Below are positions 27,281 to 35,860 of a stretch of 64,000 nucleotides of DNA, piece after piece (the first letter of the stretch is position 1; each line of letters opens with the position of its first letter). The stretch lies in the NCBI RefSeq assembly GCF_000949295.1, contig NZ_JXYS01000007.1, positions 1 to 64,000 of the forward strand, in the 5' to 3' direction. A program made the translations under genes and the position numbers. The stretch is from Acidithrix ferrooxidans (lineage in GTDB: Bacteria > Actinomycetota > Acidimicrobiia > Acidimicrobiales > Acidimicrobiaceae). Below the pieces are notes generated by a model. The model was not told the DNA's origin, did no database searches, and saw only the letters and a list, made by a program, of their open reading frames with translations.

Positions 27281-27355
27281 GTGTTCTATTAATTATGGGT
27301 TAGCGATGTTCATCTCGCAGACAACTATAGAGTTCTAAAGTAAGGTTGAGGTTTT

Positions 27356-28153
27356 ATGTATTTTTCGAAGTATGAGTATCTTTTATTCGAACGAAAAGAA
27401 AATGGAGTACTGTTAATAACTATAAATAGACCTGAGAAATTTAACGCTACTAATGAAATTGGCCACGGTGAGCTAGCGCGAATATGGCGGGATGTTTCTG
27501 AGGATCATTTAACAAAAGTTGCAGTTATTACTGGATCGGGAAAGGCTTTTAGCGCCGGAGGCGATCTGGATATGGTCTTGAATATGGCCGGTAACTATGA
27601 GAGAGTAAATCACATGTTGCGTGAGATGAGCGATATGGTTTACAACATAATCAACTGCGAGAAGCCCATAATATCGGCCATAAATGGAGTGGCAGTCGGT
27701 GCCGGTGCAGTGGTTGCACTCTTGGCTGATATCTCAATCTGTGCTCTAGATGCCAAGATAGGTGATGGACACGTGAAGCTCGGCGTGGCGGCGGGAGATC
27801 ATGCATCAATTTTGTGGCCATTGCTTGGAGGGATAGCAAGAGCGCGTTACTACCTTCTTACAGGAGAGATGATCACGGGTGAGGAGGCGGAGAGGATTGG
27901 AATGGTCTCCAAAGCGCTTCCAAAACAAGAGGTCCTAGATGAGGCGTTACGCGTCGCCGATGGGTTGGCTAAGGGCTCGCAAGATGCGATTAGGTTGACC
28001 AAGAAAGCAATAAATGGATGGTTGCGTAATGCGGGTCAGATCTTTGATACCTCTGCTGCATATGAGATGTTGACCTTTATGGGTCCGGATGTCGTAGAAG
28101 GTGTGGCGGCGTTGCGCGAAAAGCGCGCTCCATCATTTCCTTCATCTATATAG
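27356..28153 (+). CDS. Enoyl-CoA hydratase/isomerase-family protein with atypical active site
   Basis: 265 residues of the crotonase fold. The CoA/oxyanion motif F-S-A-G-G-D-L is at 65-71 and the second one is G-V-A-V-G-A-G-A. By eye alignment to rat mitochondrial hydratase, the two catalytic glutamates are replaced: Val119 where Glu144 stands (G-x-G-C-E becomes G-A-G-A-V) and His139 where Glu164 stands. It is therefore probably not a plain hydratase; the crotonase family also includes isomerases, decarboxylases and hydrolases. It lies 122 bp upstream of an acyl-CoA dehydrogenase on the same strand, suggesting a shared acyl-CoA pathway. The ATG at 27356 follows AAGGTTGAGG. Confidence 0.82.
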   Translation: MYFSKYEYLLFERKENGVLLITINRPEKFNATNEIGHGELARIWRDVSEDHLTKVAVITGSGKAFSAGGDLDMVLNMAGNYERVNHMLREMSDMVYNIINCEKPIISAINGVAVGAGAVVALLADISICALDAKIGDGHVKLGVAAGDHASILWPLLGGIARARYYLLTGEMITGEEAERIGMVSKALPKQEVLDEALRVADGLAKGSQDAIRLTKKAINGWLRNAGQIFDTSAAYEMLTFMGPDVVEGVAALREKRAPSFPSSI

Positions 28154-28275
28154 TTAAAAGCTTTTATGAAGGCTCCTATCAAAGCTAGGGTTGCTACCAA
28201 AGGGTCGAAACCTAAAAGGAACTGAACAGCTTCGATCGCAATTGTCATTCCCATGATTGGATTTAGAGGATTGAA

Positions 28276-29430
28276 ATGAAGAATAATTCAAATGTCGACT
28301 ATGACGCTGAGCACGAGGCGTTTGGTGAGATCGTTGAGGTATTTATAGCTCGAAGTGTTGAGCCGCACTATCAAAGATGGGAGCAGCAAGGTATAATCGA
28401 CCGAACTCTCTTTTTGGAGGCAGGCCGGCAGGGTTTATTGGCTTTTGGTGTCGGAGAGGAGTATGGTGGCGCGGGAGTCAATGACTTTCGCTACAACGCA
28501 ATCTTGAATCGTGGCCTTTCAAATGGAGGTTATGCCGGGGTTGCACTCGCTTTGAGCCTTCAAAATGATGTCGTCCTACCATATTTTACAGATCTAACCA
28601 ATGATGAACAAAAGGAGCGGTGGCTGCCATCTATCGTGGCTGGTGAGTCGGTGATAGCAATAGCAATGACGGAACCCAACACAGGTAGTGATTTGTCGGG
28701 AATTTCGACTAGCGCTCATAGGGACGGGGACTACTTTATCCTAAATGGTGCAAAGACCTTTATCTCCAATGGTCAAAATGCTGATTTGATAGTCGTGGCT
28801 GTACGAACGTCGCCGGATCCACATAGAGGGCTTTCGCTTTTGGTCGTTGAATCAGCCACGCCGGGTTTTTTTCGCGGTAGGAATTTGGACAAGATAGGAC
28901 TTCATTCCCAAGATACCAGCGAGCTCTCTTTTGTGGATGCACGAGTGCCCGCTAAGAATTTACTCGGAGAGGTCAATAGGGGATTTTATTATTTGGTGCG
29001 GAATCTGCCACAAGAGCGGCTTTCTCTCGCCCTTGGAGCCGTGGGAGCAGCCGAAGGCGTTTTTGATTTGACGCTCGCTTATACCAAGGAACGTTTTGCA
29101 TTTGGACAAGCCATAGGCAGCTTTCAGAGTTCGAAGTTTACGTTAGCTGAGCTTGCCACTGATATTGACGTTGGTAGGACCTATGTTGAAGATTGTTTAT
29201 TTAGCCATTTGAGGGGCGCGCTGTCCCCAGGTAGAGCAGCCAAGGTGAAGCTTTGGACTACTGAGATGCAACTGCGAGTCGTCGATCGAGCGGTTCAGTT
29301 GTTTGGTGGATATGGTTATATGCGTGAATTTCCAGTAGCCCGCGCATATGTAGATGCCCGAGTTCAGACAATCTACGGCGGTACTTCTGAGATTATGAAA
29401 GAGATCATTGCTAAAGATCTCGGACTTTGA
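28276..29430 (+). CDS. Acyl-CoA dehydrogenase
   Basis: 384 residues, complete. FAD and substrate motifs are A-M-T-E-P-N-T-G-S-D-L in the middle domain and N-G-A-K-T-F-I-S-N-G just after. The C-terminal domain has L-F-G-G-Y-G-Y-M and ends with I-Y-G-G-T-S-E-I-M-K, where Glu is the catalytic base of short/medium-chain type enzymes. It introduces the alpha-beta double bond into an acyl-CoA, passing electrons to ETF. ATG at 28276 has GGATTG upstream. It pairs with the crotonase-like gene before it and converges on the msmK-type gene; a strong hairpin lies between them. Confidence 0.93.
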   Translation: MKNNSNVDYDAEHEAFGEIVEVFIARSVEPHYQRWEQQGIIDRTLFLEAGRQGLLAFGVGEEYGGAGVNDFRYNAILNRGLSNGGYAGVALALSLQNDVVLPYFTDLTNDEQKERWLPSIVAGESVIAIAMTEPNTGSDLSGISTSAHRDGDYFILNGAKTFISNGQNADLIVVAVRTSPDPHRGLSLLVVESATPGFFRGRNLDKIGLHSQDTSELSFVDARVPAKNLLGEVNRGFYYLVRNLPQERLSLALGAVGAAEGVFDLTLAYTKERFAFGQAIGSFQSSKFTLAELATDIDVGRTYVEDCLFSHLRGALSPGRAAKVKLWTTEMQLRVVDRAVQLFGGYGYMREFPVARAYVDARVQTIYGGTSEIMKEIIAKDLGL

Positions 29431-29627
29431 GACTGGTTCGCCATGGCATTACTCACCCATGTTCAAAAATGCCCTTTAAGTCGCGAGCAAGAATTAGGTT
29501 GCAATTCATGGGCAACAGCATTTTTTCGCATTTTAACGCAGTTGGGTGCAAAATGCGGATATCAAGGGAGATCTATGGCAATCTAAATGATTGATGCTGT
29601 AACTTGGTGTTGATCGAGATATTTTTT

Positions 29628-29659
29628 CGTGGCCGGCCTATGTCGTGGCCGGCCTATGG
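29628..29659. repeat. Tandem 16-bp repeat with GGCCGGCC core
   Basis: Two adjacent copies of CGTGGCCGGCCTATG(T/G), 15 of 16 bases identical, directly before the hairpin at 29658-29700. Each copy holds the 8-bp palindrome GGCCGGCC. Confidence 0.75.
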
Positions 29660-29700
29660 CCACTTGGTGTTGGAATTGACATTTCCAACACCAAGTGGCC
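29658..29700. terminator. Perfect 18-bp hairpin between convergent genes
   Basis: 29658-29675 pairs without mismatch with 29683-29700 across a seven-base loop. It lies between the convergent ends of the acyl-CoA dehydrogenase (plus) and the sugar ABC ATPase (minus, ends 29707), so it can end or protect both transcripts. There is no T-run on either side. Confidence 0.65.
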
Positions 29701-29706
29701 GTGCGG

Positions 29707-30885
29707 CTAGATTGCATCCCCTGAATCTGGGTCAAAGAAGTGGAGTTTTTCTATATTGACGGTAAGGTCGATATAGCTTCCCGCAGTAACGTCCAAGTCG
29801 GGTGAAAGCCGAGCGACTCCTCGAGCGTATTTATTGCCCGGGTTGTCGAGTTGAATTTCATCTAATTTATCTTCTTCTGGGGTCTCGCCCTCCACCTTGA
29901 CGGATGTCGCCTCTATCTGAAAGTGGGCGAGTATCTCCGAGCCGAGAACTTCAGATATGTCAACTTTGACCCGAAGGCGGTTGGTTGCTTCTTGACTACT
30001 CGAATTCAGCGCGAGATCCTCCGGGCGGATTCCAACTATTACTTTACGATCGCGGTACTCCGTCAACGTGGAATGTTTCTTCAAAAGGCCAGGAGAAAGT
30101 GCTAGCTTCTGTGATCCAATCGTCAGGTTTGTTAGGTCTCCTGCGATAGTTGCGTGGTAGAGGTTCATGGATGGTGAGCCGATAAAAGCAGCTACAAATA
30201 AGTTTTTTGGAGAGTTGTATAGGGCAGAAGGCGTATCAATCTGCTGGAGGATGCCGCCGTTCATAACAGCAACCCTGTCGCCCATTGTCATTGCTTCCAC
30301 CTGGTCGTGGGTTACATAGATAGTAGCAGTACCAAGGGCACGTTGTATTCTAGAGACCTCTGCTCTCATCTGAACCCGCAATTTTGCATCCAGATTCGAT
30401 AGGGGCTCATCCATTAGGAAGACTGCAGGATCTCTGACAAGGGCTCGTCCCATTGCAACTCTTTGGCGTTGACCCCCTGAGAGTTGAGCGGGCTTTCGAT
30501 CTAGATACTCTGTCAGACTCAACTTGGCGGCTGCTTCTTTGACTTTCGCCTCTATCTGGTCCTTGGAGAGCTTTTGAAGTTTGAGCGCAAAGCCGATGTT
30601 TTCGGCTACGGTCATATGGGGATATAGCGCGTAGTTCTGAAAGACCATCGCAATGTTGCGCTCTTTGGGTGATGTTTCGTTGACTCGCTTGCCACCTACC
30701 CTTAATTCGCCCGAAGTTATCGTCTCAAGTCCTGCGACCATTCGTAGTGCTGTGGTCTTACCGCAGCCAGAGGGTCCAACAAGAATTAGAAATTCACCAT
30801 CAGACACCTCGAGATTGAGCTCGCGGACGGCAACATATCCGTTTGCGTACGTTTTTGAGAGCCGATCGAGAGTTACGTTGGCCAA
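29707..30885 (-). CDS. msmK: Sugar ABC transporter ATP-binding protein (MsmK/UgpC/MalK type)
   Basis: 392 residues. Walker A G-P-S-G-C-G-K-T-T is at 37-45, the Q-loop is V-F-Q-N-Y-A-L-Y-P-H-M, the signature is L-S-G-G-Q-R-Q-R-V-A-M-G-R-A-L and Walker B leads to D-E-P-L-S-N-L-D-A-K-L-R. The C-terminal third is the TOBE/MalK regulatory domain (V-G-I-R-P-E-D-L). Such ATPases energise one or several CUT1 sugar importers. It is separated from the binding protein and permeases by about 5 kb and reads the other way, but is the only ATPase near them. The product is a cytoplasmic dimer on the permease pair. Confidence 0.93.
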   Translation of the reverse strand: MANVTLDRLSKTYANGYVAVRELNLEVSDGEFLILVGPSGCGKTTALRMVAGLETITSGELRVGGKRVNETSPKERNIAMVFQNYALYPHMTVAENIGFALKLQKLSKDQIEAKVKEAAAKLSLTEYLDRKPAQLSGGQRQRVAMGRALVRDPAVFLMDEPLSNLDAKLRVQMRAEVSRIQRALGTATIYVTHDQVEAMTMGDRVAVMNGGILQQIDTPSALYNSPKNLFVAAFIGSPSMNLYHATIAGDLTNLTIGSQKLALSPGLLKKHSTLTEYRDRKVIVGIRPEDLALNSSSQEATNRLRVKVDISEVLGSEILAHFQIEATSVKVEGETPEEDKLDEIQLDNPGNKYARGVARLSPDLDVTAGSYIDLTVNIEKLHFFDPDSGDAI

Positions 30886-31631
30886 GGCCTTCCCCTTCCA
30901 TGTGCATGGTTAGATATCTTTACATAGGTTTAAGGCGCTTGAAATGAAGTAGGGCTGCGTGGAAAATATGGATCCAGCCATCTCATCCTTTAAATTTATC
31001 ACATTTTGAGCGTGCATGGGCGAAGTTTTGGAAAGTTTTTACGTTATATGGGTGGCTCATCTTCAAGGCGACTGAAAGCCCCCAAGAACAATCTCTTAAA
31101 GTTGATACGTTAATGTGGTCGAGATGGTCGAGTGTCTAGTGTTACAAAGCTCTAGGAGACAATTGCAAAAGTAGATCTTTAGCTGTTTTGGATTTAAAGC
31201 TCCGCACTTAATGCTAAATAAGGCATAGCAACCCCACTCCGAGTCAAAAATACCTCCCGAAAGAGTTGATTTCCGAATCGTGCGATTTTCTCCTAGGGGA
31301 GTCATTCTGGCCAAGATCAGCCTTTTTTAGGAGATTGGCCAGAATGATTGAGGCGAGAAGATAGACCATAAGCTGGCGACATTGTTTCATGGCGTTTGAA
31401 TCGCTAGTTAAAGCTGGGCTATTCAAGTCAAATGCCCTTCGAAGGTCCTCTTCGAAGTTGAGCGGCCAACTTTCGGCGGGTTCACGAACAGCGCAATAGG
31501 GTTAGATCAAAGGGAGCTTCAATTGCGTGCCTGGGTGATTTTTTCGAAGTTGCATTCGCCTCTTGGGTCGAAAATTTAGGTAAGGCGAAAATGGAATCAA
31601 AATCGTTTATTTTGCCATCGGCAATACTCTT
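30886..31631. other. Gene-free stretch between galE and the msmK-type gene
   Basis: 746 bp. It holds the promoter region of the ATPase gene and the hairpin at 31302-31347. The short frames on the minus strand (31096-31314, 31244-31426) lack ribosome sites and motifs. Confidence 0.5.
31302..31347. terminator. Perfect 13-bp hairpin downstream of galE
   Basis: TCATTCTGGCCAA (31302-31314) and its exact complement (31335-31347) enclose a 20-base loop that contains TTTTTT. It is about 285 bases past the galE stop on the minus strand. It could be a late terminator or an isolated structured element. Confidence 0.4.
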
Positions 31632-32585
31632 TTAGTGACGGTTTTCGAAGTTCCAAAGATCTAAGATCATCTCCTCTAGGTCGGGCTTAGTGGGAACCCA
31701 TCCGAGCTCTTGTCTTATTTTTTTGCTTGAGGCGACAAGGCTCGGTGCATCGCCCTGGCGACGAGGTGCAAACTCAACCTTTGGAGTCTTTCCTGTCACA
31801 TTTTTTATTGCATCGATGACCTCGAGATTGGAGAATCCATCACCATTGCCTAGGTTGAAGATGTTATGGTTCGAGCTTTTCATCTTCTCTAGTGCCAGTT
31901 TGGCGGCAAGTGCCAAGTCGACGACGTGAATGTAGTCCCTAATGCAGGTGCCGTCTGGGGTTGGATAGTCCGACCCAAAGATTTTGATAACCCTTCCTTC
32001 GACTATTGATTTAAGGGCCGTTGGTATCAGGTGGGTCTCTGGGTTATGCCTCTCACCGGCACCACGATAAGCACCAGTTACATTAAAGAAACGCAAGCTA
32101 GCTGCACTTAATCCGTGAGCTTGGGCCTCGGAGGCGATAGCCATGTCCATAGTAAGTTTTGTCATACCGTAGGTGTTGAGCGGATTGGGAGGGGTATCCT
32201 CGGTGATTGGGCTCTGGCCTGCCCTGCCATATACCGCAGCTGTGGATGCAAAGACTAATTTTGGAATCTCTAATTTTCGCATTCCATCTAGTAACTTGAT
32301 TGTTCCGATCACATTGTTGTGCCAATAGAGTTCGGGATTAGAGACCGACTCTTCAACCCTAGAGTGAGCAGCCATGTGAACTACGGCGTCGAATTGGTTG
32401 GTTTCGGTAAAATATTTAGGCAAATCGGATATTTCACCCTGTACAAAGATAGCACCTTGAGGCACTGCATCTAAATAACCACGTGATAGGTTGTCTAAGA
32501 CAGTGACAGTGTCACCTTGGTCAAGGAAGTAGCGAGCCATTACGCTTCCGATATAACCGGCTCCGCCAGTAACCAGAATTTTCAT
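31632..32585 (-). CDS. galE: UDP-glucose 4-epimerase
   Basis: 317 residues, extended short-chain dehydrogenase. It interconverts UDP-galactose and UDP-glucose, closing the Leloir pathway. The NAD-binding motif G-G-A-G-Y-I-G-S is at 7-14, the S-T-A-A-V-Y-G strand is at 114-120, and the catalytic Tyr139 and Lys143 appear in Y-G-M-T-K. The substrate-side R-Y-F/R-F-F-N-V-T-G-A-Y motif is present. Length is slightly below the usual 330. It sits in the galactose island with galT, galK and two galactosidases, on the minus strand with galM and the alpha-galactosidase upstream. Confidence 0.93.
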   Translation of the reverse strand: MKILVTGGAGYIGSVMARYFLDQGDTVTVLDNLSRGYLDAVPQGAIFVQGEISDLPKYFTETNQFDAVVHMAAHSRVEESVSNPELYWHNNVIGTIKLLDGMRKLEIPKLVFASTAAVYGRAGQSPITEDTPPNPLNTYGMTKLTMDMAIASEAQAHGLSAASLRFFNVTGAYRGAGERHNPETHLIPTALKSIVEGRVIKIFGSDYPTPDGTCIRDYIHVVDLALAAKLALEKMKSSNHNIFNLGNGDGFSNLEVIDAIKNVTGKTPKVEFAPRRQGDAPSLVASSKKIRQELGWVPTKPDLEEMILDLWNFENRH

Positions 32586-32955
32586 CTTTTAGTACCTCGT
32601 TTTGAATTAGCTTGGCCCGATGTGCCAATTGGAATTGTTTCGACGCCCATAATTTATTGATCTAGAGGTTGAATTATGGGTGTTACTGGTGCTTGAGACT
32701 GGCACTTGGGCGCTAAGGATATCTTCGCGTGGGCAATGCTAGCCAGCAACGCTTATCTTAGGAGTTTTTGAAAGGTTGGATAGTAGATTTCCGCTCCTCA
32801 ATAGGCAAGCCGAAACAGCTAAGCACCAGCTCTTGATTGATCTTGGGAGCTCAATTAGGAGCTGGTGCTTGTCGACTGTCATGAGGCTGGTTTGAATCTT
32901 TGGCCCGAGGCATTTCGGACGTTTACTCATAAGTAACGAAGAACTCCTTTTAGGC
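32586..32955. other. Intergenic stretch between the aldose 1-epimerase gene and galE
   Basis: 370 bp with the galE promoter region and the hairpin at 32821-32870. No supported ORF. Confidence 0.45.
32821..32870 (-). terminator. Perfect 12-bp hairpin after the aldose 1-epimerase gene
   Basis: AAGCACCAGCTC (32821-32832) pairs with GAGCTGGTGCTT (32859-32870); TTGA/TCAA inside the loop can add a short second stem. It lies about 85 bases past the stop of the minus-strand gene at 32956. No T-run. Confidence 0.5.
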
Positions 32956-33888
32956 TCAGCTCTTTATGAGATTGGGTTCAATGCCCCATGTGAAACTCTT
33001 GGTCTCTTCTGGTTCAAGTTTTATCAAATCTACGCCGGAGTTAAAGGCATCCGGTGGTGCGCTCATTGGTTCAATCGCTATTGAGTGGCGGCGTCTCTTT
33101 GCATCAGGCAGGGTGTCGCCACTGTAGAGTTGCAGATATTGGTAGGACTCGTCCATCCAAAGTGTTGTCTTGGAGTCAGTATCGTTTGAAAGAGTAATCC
33201 TTGCTAACCCATCTTTGTCGCGATCAATATCGCTAAAGGTGTGGTCCAAGGCCACCGATGCGATCTTTTTATTTTTCCTGAAGTCATAGATGGTATCTTC
33301 CACCTCTTTCTTTGCGATTGGAATCGCCTGATCGTCCTTTTCAAAGTAGGAGTGTGCAGGGCTTTGTAGCTTCAATTGGTCGATTTTTTCACCAAATAAT
33401 GATATATATGGATGTGCTCCGGTGGCTAGTGGCGCCGGGGTGTCGCCTATATTTTTGATTGTCGTTTCTACTCTAAGGCCAGCTTCTCCTATGTCGTATC
33501 TGATTTGACATAGCAACATGAATGGCCACGATGTCGTTGGAGGCAGGAATAACTCGTATGTAACCGATTCTTGGGTTGAACGAACTAATTCGAAGTTTTG
33601 CCAACGGGTGAGGCCGTGGATCGCATTGTTATTTCGTGCCTCACTCAAGTCGAGCTGGTAGGCTTTGCCGGCCCAATGATAGCGCGCCCCACGGATCCGA
33701 TTTGGCCATGGGATCATGGTTTGGCCTCGTGTACTGTCTGCTATCGAGTTTTCTTCGAAGCCCTCGACTACCTCAGTCTCATCTTTTGTATATCTTCTAA
33801 GGCCACCTCCGACCGAAGTGGTTGTGACCTTTTGATCACCGAATGATATCGTGGCTTGATTGCCTGATGGTGGACGCATTTTAGTCAT
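32956..33888 (-). CDS. galM: Aldose 1-epimerase (galactose mutarotase) family protein
   Basis: 310 residues from the ATG at 33888, which has AAGGAA five bases upstream; the open frame to 33927 is less likely. The beta-sandwich epimerase family is visible: N-A-I-H-G-L near residue 90, T-G-A-H-P-Y with the catalytic His in the middle and I-A-I-E-P-M-S-A-P-P-D-A-F near the C-terminus with the catalytic Glu. It converts beta- to alpha-galactose for galactokinase. It is 118 bp downstream of the alpha-galactosidase on the same strand and likely in one transcript. The gene symbol is by family; related members act on glucose-6-phosphate or other sugars. Confidence 0.85.
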   Translation of the reverse strand: MTKMRPPSGNQATISFGDQKVTTTSVGGGLRRYTKDETEVVEGFEENSIADSTRGQTMIPWPNRIRGARYHWAGKAYQLDLSEARNNNAIHGLTRWQNFELVRSTQESVTYELFLPPTTSWPFMLLCQIRYDIGEAGLRVETTIKNIGDTPAPLATGAHPYISLFGEKIDQLKLQSPAHSYFEKDDQAIPIAKKEVEDTIYDFRKNKKIASVALDHTFSDIDRDKDGLARITLSNDTDSKTTLWMDESYQYLQLYSGDTLPDAKRRRHSIAIEPMSAPPDAFNSGVDLIKLEPEETKSFTWGIEPNLIKS

Positions 33889-34006
33889 GGTGTTCCTTGT
33901 CTTTTTAGCCAGGGCGATCGCACTCAATTAGCATAATTTGTTAGTCTCAAAGCTATTTCAAAGATTCAATTCTCGCATGTGAAGTGCTGGGGCGAAATAT
34001 TGGTGC

Positions 34007-35389
34007 TTATTGGACTTGTTGTGAAATATATTGAACTGAAGCAACTCGAGGAGATGGAACCGCTGGAGCCGTCTCTGCTGGAGTAATCAACTCGCGCACC
34101 TTGGCGATAGCCCATTCGTCCAATGACGATATTGGGTCAGAAAAGGTGCGTAATCCGTTGGTGGAGGCGACGGCATCAGCTATCAATTCTCGATTTTCGA
34201 TTGAGGGCCGCAAAAGAAGGCAGTCCGGGTCGTTTACCCAGAATCTACCATGTAGTGCTCGGCGAGCCCGGCTGTTGAGAATCGCCGCGCGAGATCCGGG
34301 TTGGCTTAGGTCTTGTTCGGGTGGGTCCCATAGCGGAGAGATATCGGGCGAGATCCTCATGGCGTCTACCAACCCGACGCTCGAGAGTATTGGTGCGCCA
34401 CAACCGACTATGGTGGCTTCATCACCGACACATTCCCTTATGGAAGCCATTGCTTGACGATATGCAACTTCACTAGGGATATCTCGATTGCGGTTACCTT
34501 CCATAGCGCCGGCATAGAGGAAGTCAAGTTTAAAGTAGGTGACACCTAACTCCTTTAACATCGTGAAGGTCTCTAGAAGGTAGTCCATCGCGCCGTTTGC
34601 AGTCGTGTCAAGGGCTAATAGCGACTGGTTCCAGTTGAAGCCTGCATCAGCGCCCCCTAGAATCCAACTCGGGTTTTTTTCGGCCAACTGGGAGTTGGCC
34701 CCGACCAAAAATGGCGCGAGCCAAATGCCGGATTCTTTGCCGGCCTCCTTGATCGTGGCTATAGTGCTTTTTAGATCGCCAAAGCGTTTTGATATGGTCC
34801 AGTCACCTATTGCTTCTTGCCACCCATCGTCGATTTGAATTGTGGTTATGGGTAGTTGTGCCCTGGTGATGTCGCCTAGCGCTCCGACGATGTCGTTTTG
34901 TGTGACGTTGAACCAGTAGCAATACCATGAACACCATGCGGGTGCAATTGCCTTTAGCGGTTGGAGTTCCATCTTTGAAAGAATCAATTCAGCCCACCCG
35001 CTAAGGGCATCTTCGATCGTTACGGCGCTTGGCCAACTTCGAGCTTCAATTGGTAGATTGGATGAAATGACCAGGTGTTTATTACCTTTGGGCGTTGCTA
35101 ATATGTGGGGGATTTGACCCTGTATGTCTGCCACGCCGAAGCTAACGATCGGCCTTCCATCTCCAGGGTTGACAATAAGCACCCCGTCGCTTTGAAAGCA
35201 ATTTGAGGGGTCAACGAATTCAGGGCGATATGCCATCGCTTGCCATATTTTTTTGAGCGGTCGCGGTGATGTTGACTTGAAAGAATATGACCCCGATGGA
35301 CTCCAGGATTGCCAACCGAGTTCGTAAACTAAGGCACGGTCGGGGTCGATTTCGATATCGGCAATCTCGTCAAAGTGCAAAGAAACCAT
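34007..35389 (-). CDS. Alpha-galactosidase, glycoside hydrolase family 36
   Basis: 460 residues, shorter than the 700-plus of classical GH36 enzymes because the N-terminal beta-sandwich is reduced. The TIM-barrel shows W-C-S-W-Y near 152, I-D-D-G-W-Q at 186, the nucleophile Asp289 in Y-F-K-L-D-F and the acid/base Asp349 in R-I-S-P-D. It has no signal peptide, so it acts in the cytoplasm on imported alpha-galactosides such as melibiose or raffinose-type sugars. First gene of the minus-strand set running to galM; divergent from the sugar-binding lipoprotein gene with 471 bp between starts, so the two transcripts probably share control. Confidence 0.9.
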   Translation of the reverse strand: MVSLHFDEIADIEIDPDRALVYELGWQSWSPSGSYSFKSTSPRPLKKIWQAMAYRPEFVDPSNCFQSDGVLIVNPGDGRPIVSFGVADIQGQIPHILATPKGNKHLVISSNLPIEARSWPSAVTIEDALSGWAELILSKMELQPLKAIAPAWCSWYCYWFNVTQNDIVGALGDITRAQLPITTIQIDDGWQEAIGDWTISKRFGDLKSTIATIKEAGKESGIWLAPFLVGANSQLAEKNPSWILGGADAGFNWNQSLLALDTTANGAMDYLLETFTMLKELGVTYFKLDFLYAGAMEGNRNRDIPSEVAYRQAMASIRECVGDEATIVGCGAPILSSVGLVDAMRISPDISPLWDPPEQDLSQPGSRAAILNSRARRALHGRFWVNDPDCLLLRPSIENRELIADAVASTNGLRTFSDPISSLDEWAIAKVRELITPAETAPAVPSPRVASVQYISQQVQ

Positions 35390-35502
35390 GTGATCTAGAA
35401 CTCCCTATGCTGCTGGGCCAAATATAACAGTTGTTCCACTTATTATGGTAGTTTTTGTTAGATTTTAAAAATCTTATATGCTGGTCAACTTTTGCTGTGT
35501 AT

Positions 35503-35531
35503 TGCCTGATAGTTAGAATGAAAATCAGGCA
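35503..35531. promoter_or_regulatory. Inverted repeat, possible operator
   Basis: TGCCTGAT (35503-35510) and ATCAGGCA (35524-35531) are perfect inverted copies 13 bases apart, centred in the divergent promoter region. It could bind the DeoR-type regulator encoded at 41290 or form an mRNA hairpin. Binding is inferred from location only. Confidence 0.35.
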
Positions 35532-35742
35532 TTTTACAATAAAAAATATCGAAAAAAGACTACATATGTATTTCTATTGTGGGGTATCTCGATTCTATGG
35601 CGACTATTGACTAGGGGGGCGTGGGGATATATCGCTATTTGCGTTGGTTGCTTGAGATCTTTTAGGCAGCGATAAGAAAATATTTTAAATTTTTTGCTGC
35701 TCATTGGCAATAATTTTGCGATAAATGAGATTTTTTGTTAAC

Positions 35743-35772
35743 TTGATGTTGCATTGATGTTTCGGATATGTT
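35743..35772 (+). promoter_or_regulatory. Candidate promoter of the sugar transporter operon
   Basis: TTGATG at 35743-35748 and TATGTT at 35767-35772 with an 18-base spacer, about 90 bases before the binding-protein start. Read by eye; low certainty. Confidence 0.3.
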
Positions 35773-35860
35773 AGTTTTTGTTTGGAAGCAAGAGCTTCCG
35801 TGGGGTCCGTTGCTCGAAACAATGTTTGGGTAACGGGAAAAATACAAGGGGGACAACACC

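Larger units (their letters stand above)
26641..27355. other. AT-rich gene-free stretch upstream of the enoyl-CoA hydratase gene
   Basis: 715 bp, visibly richer in A and T than the flanking genes. Apart from the promoter candidate and leader ORF listed separately, nothing stands out. Confidence 0.5.
35390..35860. other. AT-rich divergent control region of the galactoside locus
   Basis: 471 bp between the alpha-galactosidase and the sugar-binding protein genes. It holds an inverted repeat at 35503-35531, a GATTTT/AAAATC palindrome near 35461-35473 and a promoter candidate at 35743-35772. No ORF is supported. Confidence 0.6.
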
